Source of the DNA: Cinclus cinclus
Lineage: Eukaryota; Chordata; Aves; Passeriformes; Cinclidae
NCBI RefSeq assembly: GCF_963662255.1
Contig: NC_085080.1
Location: 310,001 to 374,000, forward strand
Direction: 5' to 3'
DNA: 64,000 nt
Both the position numbers and the translations under genes were made by a program. Under the pieces are notes generated by a model. That model saw only the letters and a program-made list of their open reading frames with translations. It did no database searches and was not told the DNA's origin. Positions 47,021-59,300 of the stretch are shown one piece after another; position 1 is the first letter of the stretch, and every line of letters begins with the position of its first letter.

Positions 47021-49195
47021 TCAGAGTTCCCTCGTGTCAGTCTCTAATTTTTCTAACATTTCCCATGCTGCATCCAGCTTTTTGCACTCTTTCTCAAATT
47101 TTCTTAGCTTTCCTTGTGCTAGGATGTTTTCTTTGCATTCAGTCAATGTTTTTTCGGTTCCTTTCCCTTGAATGTGAGCGGATTGTGCTTTTAGTAGCAT
47201 CAAGGAATTCAGTTTCCCTTTTGCTGCCAATTCTGGGTCCATGGGCATTGCTGTAAGTTGCATTCCCTGAATTACTGAGCGCATCAGTCTAATAATACAG
47301 GCTATTGTACAGGGCAAAAACAACAATCCTAAGACAGAACACAGTAACATGAATCCCATTTTTTTCCACCAAACACCCCCAGAAAGATTATCCCACCCAT
47401 CAGCTTTTACAAGAGAATTCCATTTTGGAACAGGTACATGTGCCACTCTTTTATTTCATCAGCAACTTTTGTGATGGCTTCCCCATGATCGTCTATTTCC
47501 ACACAGCACTCAGATTCGTTAAACCTCCTACAAACTCCTCCTTCTTCTGCCACCAAGTAATCTAGGGTAATTCTGGTTTGATATACAAACGCTCGCATTT
47601 GTGAATGCTGCTTAGCCAGCAACTTTAAAGCATCAGACGTATGGTTTGAAACAACTTCAACTACTGCCTGGAGCCTTATCAACAGATTTAATAGATAAAT
47701 TGGAGTTCTATATCCCCAAGACCCATCCTCAGCCCAAGTAGCTGGGTCATAATATGCTATAATTCTTTCTGCAGGCCATTCTTCTCCTCCCGGTTTTTGG
47801 GTTCCTCCCGCATTTGGAAAGTCAAGGTTTAAGGCTCTTTTATTTCTTTCTAGGGTTTCATGAAGAGGTGTTCCTAGTAGATTGCCCCTAGAGCTTGGTA
47901 GGACAAAGAAGGAGAGTTGTATAACTCCCAAGGTATAAGTTCCTTCCCACTTTTGGCGTAGTTCACTGTATGCCCCTTGCCCACAAATCCAATCTATTCC
48001 ACCAGGGGCTTTCCATATGTTTTCCATTTTATCTGGTTGTACCCAATAAGATTTTAGGTCTTTTATGGATTGGTAGGGGTTAGCTCCAGGACTTTTATGC
48101 CAGCACAAATCAGTTTGATTATCCCATTCACAGTCCATTTCTTTTGTTACTCCCCAGTATCCAGTAGGAATTTGGGGTCACCAGGTCTTGGTGTTATTAT
48201 CTGAGTTTACTACTGAAGTAGATACGCAAGGAGTACATCCTACCACTTCACTGTTTTTCCTCCCTTCCCGAGTTATGCAAACTGTTCCAATTACTTGGTG
48301 ACTCAAAACCCTTCCCTCAGGCCGCTTTAGTGTCTTAGAAATTTGAGTATGATTCCATTTTAAAAATTCTTCTGGAGCTAAACTCTCACCTCTCCATGGC
48401 CCTCTTTCAGCCATTCTAAGTCCTCCACAAATCCAGCATTTGGACACTCCCAATTGTGGGGCAATTTCTTGCATCAAATCTACAAAACGGTTCTTATTTG
48501 AGGTTGGCAAGTCCCAATTGCTACAGTGCTCTTTTAATTATTTATACAGCTCATTTAGTTCCTCTAACTCTTTCCCTCTGATCTTTTTCTTATCCCTTTT
48601 TATTTCTTCTTCTTTTCCATTTATTTTCTTAATGGGCACCTTTCCATTCTCATCTTTTTCAAATCAAAGGAAATTCTCATACCTAGGACAAAGTTGATTG
48701 CTGTTAGGATAAAGAGCTTGCCCATTGAATCCTAAATTTCTCCTTACACAATACATTTTGTGATTCTTCACACAAATTTCTAAGAAACTGTTTTGATCGT
48801 AACAGGCAGCACTAGCATGTGGATGCTCCACAAAAATAGATTCCATCTTATCCCTGACCCACATGGAGTGATTGCATCTGTCACAGGGATTGGGAATAGT
48901 TTGTTTCTTTATTGCTGGCTCTTGTGCTGCTTGTCTTATTATAGTTAGTTCCTGCATTGTTCACTTGGCTTGTTCACTTCTTATTTCTTGGACTCTGTTC
49001 CGTGCAGCCAGTTGCCAGGGGTATCATAATAAGCACAGTGAAAACAATCCTCAGGAATTTTAACTTTCTACCTTTCTCAAGGCCCCTTGGGTTGCAACCA
49101 AGGGCCGAGATGTCAATCTTCTCAGTAGCAAAGCTTTTCTCCTGGGATTTGTTTCCTTTTGGTACCCTTGGCCTCATAAAGTTTGGATGAGCCAT
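47021..49195 (-). pseudogene. gammaretrovirus-like env, broken
   Basis: Env parts lie in order on the minus strand. A hydrophobic leader ends near 48974 (LKFLRIVFTVLIMIPLATG). Surface-subunit pieces follow, including a CWICGG motif (CWLC-type) at about 48440. A long open transmembrane-subunit piece spans 48138-47407, with an immunosuppressive-like stretch (TRITLDYLVAEEGG) followed by C-X7-CC as I count it. The membrane anchor (MGFMLLCSVLGLLFLP) and tail run to 47021. Stops and frame changes separate the pieces, so no full Env can be made. The layout matches gammaretrovirus-type envelopes known in vertebrate ERVs. Confidence 0.75.
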
Positions 49196-49199
49196 TTTA

Positions 49200-50190
49200 A
49201 CTTTTTCTGTTCCAAAGATGGCACAAATTATTTTTAGTTCTGCAGCAGTGCCCTATCTCTCCCTAGATTAATCAGCTGGTTTTCTTAATCCATTAAAGCT
49301 CCAGAGATATGCTACTACAACAAGATTTGCTTGCACACAATTTCAGTTACCAGTCCTTTTTACTGCTTCTTTTTCTGCTATGAAGTCAGGGTTAATTATT
49401 AAATCTTGGTCACCACCAATAGACACACTCGCAATGCCAGTCTGTGTCACAAACGAGTCTATGGCGTGGCACATAGATATTTTTCCCACAACAATTGTTA
49501 ATTATGATACACTGGTCTATAATATTATGGATTGTTTGTTCTTTAGCCTGTACAAAAGCTAATATGGCGAGGATTTGTTGATCTTGGTTCTGGATTAGTT
49601 GGATGGCTGCATAAAAGGTCCCATTTTTACGTCTCAATGACGTTCCAAAAAAATCACTAAAATTTTGTTCTAAAGTTAGCTCTTCACGTACTCGACCTAA
49701 ACAAACCAAACAAATTGTCTCTCTTTTTCTTCTGCCCTTCACAACGAATTAAAACAACAGGTGCAAACAACATAAATCCATGGGCAACACTTTTAGCCTT
49801 GCTTAATACATTCCCAGTGTGATAATAGTTTTTGGACCCTCTCAATAACAGGCATTAGCAGTCTCTTTTTCTCAAGCTGCAGCTCCTCCTGTAAGTCAGT
49901 TACTGTTGATTGCTGGAGTCTCCTGAGAAAATTTTCAATTTGCCTGGGCTGTCCCATTGATCAAGGAGGCGTCTAATTCTTTCCCATCAGTGCTGTTCTG
50001 CCTCTAGGCTCAATGGGTTTGCAGTCAGCAGCTAATCCAGGATGCCTAAATTTCAATAATGCATCTCTCAAAACAATTTTAAAGTGGGATTTCAAACAGT
50101 AAATACTAGAAAATAACATTTTTAGTCTTATCAGGGATTCATTGTAATTCCTATGTGGTTTTGAACCTAAATGGAGAGATTGAATCCATT
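49200..50190 (-). pseudogene. pol-env intervening region with decayed viral sequence
   Basis: An open minus-strand stretch (49742-49410) of 110 codons and a charged stretch at 49.95-49.80 kb suggest further viral coding sequence. I cannot assign it with confidence; it may be an early env or accessory part. Confidence 0.35.
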
Positions 50191-50191
50191 T

Positions 50192-51142
50192 TTATGTCCT
50201 TTTTAATCTTACTTGTAGGTCTCCTGCTACTGAAATAATTTCCCAGTCTTTATTTTGTGTTGGTCCTTTTACTTGTGAAGCATGACTCCAGACTTTTTTT
50301 GCCGTTCCGACTGCAGCTTCTGTAGTTAAAAGAACCAGAAAAGGTCCCTCCCATCGGGGTTCTAAACTTTCTCCTCTCCAGCATTTTACAAACTCATACG
50401 GTCCTGGTCGGATAGAATGTATTGGAAAATCAAGAGGAGATGTTTGAGCTAAAATGCCTTTTTCTCTCAATTCCCTCAAATTGTTTGCAATGGTTGTAAT
50501 ATACCCCTGAATGGTTTTGTCCCCAACTAGCAAGGGATCCATTGTCATGACTTGAGGGTAAGGCAGTCCATATAACATCTCATATGGTGGGATCCCAGTT
50601 TCAGAGTGGGGCTTGGTTCTTATATTTAACAGGGCTAAGGAAAGACATCTGGTCAAAGGTAATTTGGTTTCTATCATTAATTTTGTCAGTTGTTGCTTAA
50701 TAGTTTGATTCATCCGTTCAACTCGTCCCGAGCTTTTGGGATGCCATGGGGTGTGATATTCCCAGGTAATTCTTAGTGCTTGTCTAAAATTGTTAATTAT
50801 TCTCGAGGTAAAATGAGTGCCTGGATCTGAATCAATAACCTGTATTAATCCAAATCTTGGAATAATACGTTCCAAGAAAATTTTGGCTGCTGCTTGAGCT
50901 GTTGCCTGAGCCGCAGGAAACACTTCTACTCACGGAGTCAATTGATCTACTATGACCAGTAGATATTTCCACCTGCCTATTCTGGGTACTTCAGTGAAAT
51001 CCACTTGGATCTTTTCAAACAGCCTATAGGCTGTTTGACGGCCTCCAGAGGGAGGACTCCTCAACACCTTTTTGTTCACTTTCTGACATGTGAGACATCC
51101 TTGAATAATCTCCTTCCCAATTTCAAATATTCCTTTGCACAC
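50192..51142 (-). pseudogene. gammaretrovirus-like integrase
   Basis: The minus strand carries the end of the zinc-binding region (GCLTCQKVNK), the catalytic core with all three acidic positions readable (VDFTEV, DSDPGTHFTS, SSGRVERMNQ), and the C-terminal WEGPFLVLLTTEAAV stretch ending at a stop near 50192. One in-frame TGA at about 50930 interrupts it, where a Trp would fit. The front of pol (protease, RT) is missing; an unrelated LTR sits in the gap. The enzyme would insert viral DNA into the host genome; here it is inactive. Confidence 0.8.
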
Positions 51143-51436
51143 ATAAAATTTGAAAAAGTGGTCACAAAGTGCCCTTGTTCCCCAGTGAGTCCTTCAATGT
51201 AAGTTGCTTAGGGTCTGTCAGGCTAAAGGTTTTGGTACCACTTTCCTGCTGTTGGGCAAAATCCATTCTCCTTCTTTCAGGGTTGCCCCTAGCTTCTTCT
51301 GCACTTCCCATAACAACTCCTGAAGGCCCCTCTCCTGCTAATCTTCCAAACTTTTCCAGCTTCCTCCTGATATTTCCCCAAGATTAAGCTACAAATTGTG
51401 TTTTCAAAAGGACCTGTCCTGCTGCTGCATCAGGGT

Positions 51437-52133
51437 TGTTCTAGTTTCAAAGACAGGTGTTAGCTAAGGAAAGCAGAAGCCTCCCTTTGGACTGAAAAAT
51501 GTGATCCTTCCTTCCTACAAATTATTATGATTCTGGAATTAAGGGAGCTCTTAGACAAAGATAGGGGGATAGGAATAACAGTTCTTTACTAGCCTATTTA
51601 ACAAGACAAACAAGAACAACAACAGCTATGAAATTAGCCACAAACAGAACAGTAACTCAGTCCCAGTCCTTTCTGGCTGCAGGCACCTCTTCCCTGAGCT
51701 GCAGTTCCCGGTGCTGGGGGCGGGCAGGTCCCGCAGAGCTGCAGGAGGGCTGGGGGTGATGGCAGCGCTGTCCCAGGGGGAGAGAGAGATGGAGAGAGCC
51801 CTTGGCTTACTGTGTTGGTCCTGAGGCTCAGCAGAGTGCTGGATGGTGGCAGGTTACAGCAAGAAGGCTGCAGTGCAGGGTCCGACAGCAGTGAGGATGG
51901 CTCCCGGCACTGCGATGGCAGGAATGGAACTGAGGCGGTGATCGTCCTTCTCATCTGATCTCCGTGGGTGAAATGGGCTGAGCCAGAGCCTTCTCTTTCC
52001 TTTTCTGGCTGTTTGAATCTCTGTTTCCCTCCTCTCTCCCCTCCCCCTTGCCACCAGGGCCCAGTCAACAGGTAACTTAGCATGACAATGGGGAAAATTC
52101 CAGAGGGAAAAGGGAAAGAACCAACCTCTAACA
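51437..52133 (-). repeat. LTR related to 37376-38076, inverted, inside the minus-strand provirus
   Basis: The reverse complement runs TGTTAGAGGTTGG...ACTAGAACA (697 bp) and aligns along its length with the plus-strand LTR at 37.4 kb, including the common TTGTCATGCTAAG and CAGTCCAAAGGGA words. It lies between the Gag capsid remnant and the integrase remnant. I saw no target-site duplication. Confidence 0.8.
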
Positions 52134-53310
52134 AGAGTCTATGCCTGAGTATAACTGCAAATCCTTTCCTAATCTCTCTAGCCATTCTGCCGGGGACTCA
52201 TCCTTCCCTTGGTGCTCACTCAGGGTTTTCCCTGCATTTTGTCCCCTAGGCACTGCCTCCCGAATTCCTTGGACAGTCATCCACCTGAAATGCCTCATAT
52301 TCTGCCTGTGTTCCACCTCCTGATTATTCCAATTTGGATCTGTAATAGGCCATTTGTGATCTCCCTGGTCTGGCCCTTGATGATCTCTTTCCCAGCCCCT
52401 ATTCCTGAATGTCCAATCATTTCTCGCTCTTCCTGTGTAAACAAAATTCCTAAAATAAATTGCAACTCCACCCAGGTGTATATATCCAGCCCCAAAAGCT
52501 GATCAGGTCATTTTTCTACTCCACTAGGATCTTCTAGCATCCTGCCCATCTCTTTTTTAACTTCTCTAACATCCCCCATATTCAGGGGAGCACTCACATA
52601 ACCAAGAGGACACTGTTCTGGGGCCAAATTTGCCACTGGAACTTCTCTAAAATAGTATAATCTATCTTCCCTTTCCACTTCCTCATCCTCTCCGTCACTT
52701 TCTTCCCCCTGTCCCCATCTGCTTCTGGTTCTGTGTGCTACTGGCTCCTCCTGAATAAGGGCTGCACTGGGGACTAGGGGCTGAACAGGCTGGTTGGGTT
52801 GTCTGTAAGGGGTGGGAGGTGATCTAAGGGATCCCATGGCTCTGGTCTGTCCTTTTTTTCTGCCTGTCCTTTAGTCTGTAAAGGATATAATGGATAACCC
52901 TCATTTTCTTGCCTTTGAACAAAGAATTCAACCTTCCCCCAGGGAAGCCACAGGGCAGCATATTCACTTTCCTCCTGGTTAAGAGGTTCTTTTGAATTCA
53001 CATGCAGATTTAAAGCCTGACAAATCCAATCCTCAAATGATTCAAACTCTGGCCAGTATAAGTTGTCTGCTCAGATCTTTTCCTTTGTCCACTCATACAA
53101 TAAGTAGTCATTTTCTGTTTACTTTTTCTCTTTGGGATTCCCTTCTATCCCAGGATCCTAACATGATCCCCAGTGGCCTGTCCTGAGGAATGCTGCTCCC
53201 CTTCTGGGAATCTCCCTCTTGGTTCCCTGGTTCTCGCAAATTTTTCTCATAATTCGCAACCCCTGGGTCAGAGGTTTTACTTTTCCTCTGAGCCATCCCT
53301 GGCAGCAACA
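52134..53310 (-). pseudogene. gammaretrovirus-like gag remnant
   Basis: Minus-strand pieces in several frames form a Gag series. A basic N-terminal part lies at about 53.3-53.1 kb, and a matrix/linker part with PPTPYRQPNQPVQPLVP at about 52.8 kb. Capsid parts follow: TQEEREMIG, then a major-homology-like GIREAVPRGQNAGKTL and QGKDESPAEWLERL near 52.2 kb. Frame changes and stops break it up. The last part runs into the LTR at 52133. Confidence 0.75.
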
Positions 53311-54430
53311 GACTAAGAAATTCTCTTTTTCTTAGTCTCCTTTAGTCTCCCTCACTCATTTCGTGGTTCAACTCGCTCTCTCAATGTTACTCTATTACAC
53401 TATCTCATCTCTTGCCAGCTACTTATCTCCCTCCTAATTCCCTAATCTCCCTCTTGCTTTATCCTCCCTGACTTTTCTTTCTGCCAGCTTCTCTCAATCC
53501 CTTGTAATCATATACTAAGATTTCCATCTACTGTCCTTTCAAAAAATAGTTGAACCTAACTCAGTTACTCCCCTCCTAAGGGAGTAGCTCCTTTCTCCTC
53601 AAAGACTTTTCCCGTGAGTTCTTGGGCTGGGACCTTCCCTCCCGGGGTCTTCACTCGTTCTTCCCTTTCTCTTCCCTCCTTTCCCGGCCGGTCTCCTCAT
53701 GGAGAACCGGAACCGCGATACGGGGAGGTCCGCACTCGTTTCGGCTACCGAGCCATCTCAAACATTCCTCACTCACACACACAAGCATGCAGCCACCCAC
53801 CTTACCTAACCCCGTGGTACGTACACGGCCCGCATTCCCACGCGGTTCTTGTGCACAAGACGGTTTACGGGTACTTTACCTTTGCCAGCACGCCTAAGGG
53901 AGCCTTCATTTTCCGCACGTCCTACTGCTACCTTCCTTTACTTATGCTTTATTTTAATTTGGAACTCCTTCTCCAAGAGAGCCTGGTCTAACCCTGGGAC
54001 CACCTTAATGCCAGTGTGGGGTTTTCCTGCTGTGTCCAAGTACCCGGTCACTGGCTGGCACCACAGGTCCCCAGGCCCTCTGCTGAGCCATCCCTCCCCT
54101 ACAGTCAAGTTTATTCTGCCAAACTTGTCTTTTCTCTCCAGTCGACCACTAGGACCACAAGAACACATTGTCCTGAGGATGTCAAGATGCCTGCTCTTGC
54201 TGGAACATTCCTGTTGTGTGACAGCCCTGGAGGCAGAGCGGGCACGTGTAGGGATGTGGGCTCGTAACCCTGGTGCCAGCCGTTCTGCACACATCAGAGC
54301 TCCTGGGACACTGCCCGGCCCGGGAGATACAAAGCGTCCTCAAGGAATCCCCATGCGTTAAAACACATGAATTAGCATGGGATTTTCAGTTGTTTCACAG
54401 GTAATCTTTCAAAAGGCCTAAACAAGTCTC
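53310..54430. other. possible 5' leader or LTR zone of the provirus, otherwise unassigned
   Basis: A pyrimidine-rich stretch (53.33-53.6 kb) and a GC-richer block (53.6-53.8 kb) lie where the provirus 5' leader and LTR should be. I could not match them to the presumed 3' LTR. Nothing else is supported to 54.43 kb. Confidence 0.35.
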
Positions 54431-54439
54431 GCATGAATT

Positions 54440-55300
54440 GTTTCTCTCCCAGGCACGTTCAGTTCCGCCCCCCACATGCCTCTCCATCATCCCAGGGCAG
54501 TGGCAGGAGGCGGGTGCTCACGCGGAGCCCCGTACTGTGGGGAGAGCGCGGCACAGACCAAGCCCTGCCGCCCGGGATGGCCGCAGTCCCGGGACAGCGG
54601 GGCGGGCAGCCAGGGGCCGGCCCGGGGCTGCCCACGGCTCCTCTGGCACCGCTGCCACCCCCCGGCCCTGGGGCTGTCTGTGCTCCCGGCTCCACGGAGG
54701 CAGGGCCGGGGCCGTGGCCCCGGGGAACACAGGACGGCACGGCCCGGCACGGCAAGGATCGGCACAGCTCGGCATGGCACAGCAAGGCACGGCATGGCTG
54801 CTGCCCCTGTGCCAAGGCGGCCCCAAGCCGGACGGGCCCAGGAGGGACTGCGGGAGGGACTGAGGAACACACCCCGTCCCCTGCGTGCCTCAGAAGAGAC
54901 TCCAGGCCCACCGCGTGCAGCAGGAGGGACACAAAGCACCGGCACGCTTCTGGGAGCCCACAGCCCTGTCCACATCTGAAATCAGACCCCAAAACCCCCT
55001 CATGTGCCTCAGGAGAGACCCCAGCACCCTGCACACCTTGGGAGGGAGCCCATACCCTCTGCATGCCTCACATGGGTTTCTAGATCCCTTGTACGACTTA
55101 CCGGGGACTCCAGTGCCCTCCATAACTCAGAGGGAACCTAAAGCACCCCTGTGTCTCACAAGGGACCCCAGCCCCCCCGTGAACCTTATGAGGGACTCCA
55201 AAGACCCCACGAGCCTTACAGGGAACCCCAGCCCAGCGACACCAAGTGTTCTGACCTGGAAATCAAATGTGGTTGCAGCTGGGTTGTGCCTCAGGATCTA
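54440..55300. other. GC-rich stretch with short GGCACGGC-type repeats
   Basis: GC-rich sequence contains a 'ggcacggc' repeat cluster at about 54734-54796 and loose repeats of 'ggagagaccccagcaccct' type at 54.88-55.25 kb. Several overlapping open frames on both strands result from base composition. No gene is supported. Confidence 0.4.
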
Positions 55301-55305
55301 TGGCC

Positions 55306-55515
55306 TTCCCTTCCCTTCCCTTCCCTTCCCTTCCCTTCCCTTCCCTTCCCTTCCCTTCCCTTCCCTTCCCTTCCCTTCCCTTCCCTTCCCTTCCCTTCCC
55401 TTCCCTTCCCTTCCCTTCCCTTCCCTTCCCTTCCCTTCCCTTCCCTTCCCTTCCCTTCCCTTCCCTTCCCTTCCCTTCCCTTCCCTTCCCTTCCCTTCCC
55501 TTCCCTTCCCTTCCC
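55306..55515. repeat. (TTCCC)42 pentanucleotide microsatellite
   Basis: About 42 uninterrupted copies of TTCCC span 210 bp. All frames are open through it, giving Pro-Ser-Leu-Pro-Phe repeats that are not real protein. The count could be affected by assembly. Confidence 0.98.
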
Positions 55516-55899
55516 TCAGGAGCAGCCCCTGTGCATTTCCCTGGATTGGTGATACCCCATCACTTTGGTCCTGTCAAGTATGTGCTGCTCAGGGAAGACC
55601 TTTGTTCTGCCTGCTGACATTGCTGGTCAGGCTGTGTCCCTACACATGCTCTCAATGGCTTCCCTCAGTTCCTAAGCATGCCAATGGATGAGGCCCAGGC
55701 CCAGATGATGCCATTGAAGGAGATGTGCCCTCAGCCCAGGGACACTCAGCATGGGCTCCCCCAGCCCCTCGGGGCCCCGCTGCTGCTCACAGCAGCCCCT
55801 GCCTGGCTCCTGCCTGCCCACACCGAGGGCATCCATGGCTGCTCCTGGACATGGAGCTCAGCCAGTGCTGGAGCTGTGTGGGCTTAGCTGGTGGTAGCA

Positions 55900-56205
55900 C
55901 CCGGACACTGGGGTGACAACTCCATCACTTTATTGGGATAAAACAATGGGCCATCACCTACCCAGGCAGGGAGTGGAGGGAGGGGGCAGGGATCACCTTC
56001 AGGGCTGTTTAGAGGGCAGGGCCAGGGAGCTTAGGGGCAGAGGAAGGACTGTGTTGGTCTCAGCTGGGGAGGGAGGGTGCTGGGCTGCTACTGCTGAGGT
56101 CTCTAGAACAACATGGGAATGGGTTGGGACATGGCAGAGGGAGATCCTAAAAGGGAGTGAGGGCAGCTTGGAAATACCCATGGGGAGAGGAGATGGCAGT
56201 GGGAT
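55900..56205 (-). other. 3' UTR of the right cassette gene with polyA signal
   Basis: On the minus strand an AATAAA signal (complement at 55929-55934) lies about 270 bp after the TAG at 56208-56206, a plausible 3' UTR length. Confidence 0.55.
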
Positions 56206-56368
56206 CTAGAGGGTAATAGGAGGTTTCCTTGTAGATGGCCATTTTGGGGTCCACTTCTCAGAGCCGTTGTGAGGGCAGCCCAGGCCCTTCTTCCTGCTGG
56301 GGGAGCCGCTGTAGCTGTGTGAGTGTGAGCTGTAGCCGCCGTCCATCATCTGATGTCCAGAGGTGCTC
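56206..56368 (-). CDS. terminal cytoplasmic-tail exon of the right cassette gene
   Basis: 163 nt, entered in phase 2, give a 54-residue tail (first codon split with the previous exon) ending in a TAG. It contains DGGYSSHSHSYSGSPSRKK and a basic C-terminus. It has no similarity to the proline-rich tail of the plus-strand member, although the flanking intron is nearly identical. Confidence 0.7.
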
Positions 56369-59300
56369 CTGAGGAGAGAGGAGTGTCTGAGGCCCCAGCT
56401 GCCGGTGGCACACAGGGACCCTCGTGCACAGCAGGGCCCAGAGCTGGCAAGGCTCCCCAGCACGGCTGGAGCTGCTGGCACACCTTGGCCCAGCTGGACA
56501 GCTGCCCCTCAAGGCCCTGCCGAGCAGGGGATGGCTCTGGGCAGGGTCCCTGGCCAGGAGCGGGCCCCAGAGCGCGTCTGCCTTTCAAGGGCAATCTGCT
56601 CCCTGCTCTTTCTCCTCCCCACCTTGCTCTGCCTCTGCCCGCTGCTCCTGGGGCTGCTCTTGCCCACGCAGCCTCAGTGGCAGCCAGCACTGCCTGCAGC
56701 CCCAGCGGGCTCCAAAGGACAAGGCCCAGCAATTAAGAGGCCAATTAAAGCACTGGGCAGCAGCACAACCCTCAGCACAGTTATGTGCACAACCACTGAC
56801 CATCCACAACTCCACAGCAGCCTCCCTGCGAGTGTTTCCTGTCTACAAGCAGCCATCAAATGAAGATGTGTGTAGGGCAGGGAAACAGAACACTCACCGT
56901 TTTCTCTTGCAGCAACACCAGATTCCAACACAGCACAACATGAAGACAAGTTCCCCGCCAGCCACAATGGCAATTAACTCAAGCAAACAGCGTGTTCCCT
57001 GGCAGACAGCGCTTCCAGTGCCCTTCTGGGAGCTGGGAACACGTCTTGAGGTGTCGGCTGCATCTGTGGGAGCGATGGGGAGCGTGAGCCCGTGCTGTGC
57101 TCCACTGCTGAGCTGGCAGCCCGCTGGATACGGCCAGGACATTCTCTGTTTCCCCCAGAGATGGGGCCTGCAGGCACCTTGCCATCCCTTGGCACAGGCT
57201 GTGCCACCCAACACAGCCCAGAAGGCCGGGAGGAGGAGAGCCCGGGGCCAGTGCAGCTGCTTGGGCACTCACTCCTTCCAGGGACCCGGGCCAAAGCCAT
57301 CCCTGAGCAGCCACTGCCAGCCCTGACCCTCCCTGCCCCGTGACAGCTCCCCCAGCCCAAGGGGACAGAGTCAGGCCCTGTCAGGACCCAGGGCAGCCCC
57401 TGCCCAGTCAGGAGCCAGGGCTGGCTGTGGCCCTGGGCTCGTGGCAGGGCTCCCACTCGGGGCTGCTCCTGTGCCTTGGGCCTCTGGGCACTCAGGGCAG
57501 CTCCAGGAGCAGCTGCAGAGGGAGGGACCTTGGTGCACGAGTCCCGTTTCCCGGGGGCTGGGAACGAGCTCCAGAGGCCTCGAAGCCGAGGCGCCTCCAG
57601 CTTTGGCTGCTCCCAGGCTGTGCAAGGACAGGCCCTGGGGGAAGAGCTGCTGCCACACAGCCCTGCCGAGGGCTGAGCCTGGCACAGCAATTACCTCCTG
57701 TGCCTGTGCCCGTGCCTGGCATCACTTTCCCTCCTGCAGCAGAAGCTGCCACTGAGCCACTGCTTCCTGTGAGAAGTGGCTCCTTCCTCACAGAGTTTTG
57801 GTCCATCACTTGACAAAGGAAAAGGGGCATCTGGATCAGATGGGACTGTTCCCCATTTGGGTGGTAGCATCTTCAGGAGGCAATGATTGGCAAAGTCCCA
57901 GGAAAAGATCAGGAGCAGGCCCAGGCTCTCCAGGCTGGCCAGAGCACTCCCTCCTCTAAACTGCCATCTCTCCTGATCTACCCCAAGAACAGGAAATTTC
58001 AGGGGATCTCAGGATGTGAATGGCCCGTGGGACACTTTGTTCTCCCTATCAGCTGATGCCAAATGCTTCCCTGCAGAGGCTGGGGAGAAGCTGCAGCCAG
58101 CCCAGGCTGAGAAACAGCCCTGCAGGGTGTGAGAGCAGGAACCGTGCAAGATTGCCATGGATCCCTTCCCACTGTGCTGGGCACGGCATGTCCAGAAGTG
58201 CAGAGAAAGCCCCTGGTTTCTGAATCTCAGGAGAAGGCTGAGGGAAAGGCACCCACCTTGTCCTTCCTGCACATTCTTCTGTGTTTGCCTCAGGAATTCA
58301 TTTGCGTCAAGAGACTTTTTGGATCCACTGTCTTGGGACTTGCCTTTCAGAGAACCTTAACAGGAAGTAGTTCCATTTCCCAGGAATGGATCCCCCAAAA
58401 GCAGTGCTCAGCCTGTGGGGTCAGCAGGGACACACTACTCACCCCTGCGATGGGAGCTGGGCATGGGTGCAGCATCCAGGCCAGAATTTGGAGAACTTCT
58501 CCCTGCAGACACACCTGTAACTCAACAGCCACAGAAGCCTCTGTCATTATGCTGCTCTGCATGGGCAGGACTGAGCCACAGGAGCTGTGAGGGGATTGCA
58601 CAGGGCGAGGGCACACACGTGCACGGCTCTGTCCTGGCACATGCAGCGATGCCCCCCTGGCCCAGCTTTGGGCTCTGAGCTGGCAGCTCTCCCAGGGGGA
58701 AAGGCCTTGACCTACCCTCACCATCTCCCAGAGGCTCAGTCTTGGATGCAGGTTGGGAAGCCAGAGCACCTTCCCCAACAGGTTCATCTGCAAAGAAAGG
58801 CAGGACAGAACAGCTCCCAGCACTGCAGGAGATGCTCAGGCTGCCTGGGGCTGGCAAAGGAGCCCCACAAGGCACATCCCTGGGCACAGCCCTGGGCCCT
58901 TCCCTTCCCTCTCTGCTCTTCTCCATGGCTGCACACAGCACATGGAAGGACACACTGGCATTGTGCATGGGAAGAGGACTGACAGCTAAATGCTCCTTCC
59001 TCCCACTGACAGCAATCCTGTGGGATTACTTGGGGCTCCAGAATTGAGTAGGGCAAGGATTCCAGAAACCACCAACCCTGAGATGATCTTAAGGGAAATG
59101 GCACATATGTGAGCTCTTGGAACATTGACTACTTATTCTGTCAGGAATGGCGAATTAAGAGCTTGCCTCCAGCATCTTCCAGCAATTTCAAGCCATATTC
59201 CAGCAGGGCTTCCAAATAATCCATGTCGCGATCCCAATCTAGAATGGAGCCCAGATCAGAAGCAGTTCCTTGGTGTGCTGGGATCCCCTTCTGCCTTAGG

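Noticed and set aside
54433..55083. 216-codon plus-strand and 201-codon minus-strand frames
   Set aside because: GC-rich sequence open on both strands, with no splice signals, no homology and simple repeats inside.
55261..55690. Long frames of Pro-Ser-Leu-Pro-Phe repeats
   Set aside because: They are translations of the TTCCC microsatellite; all frames of one strand are open through it.
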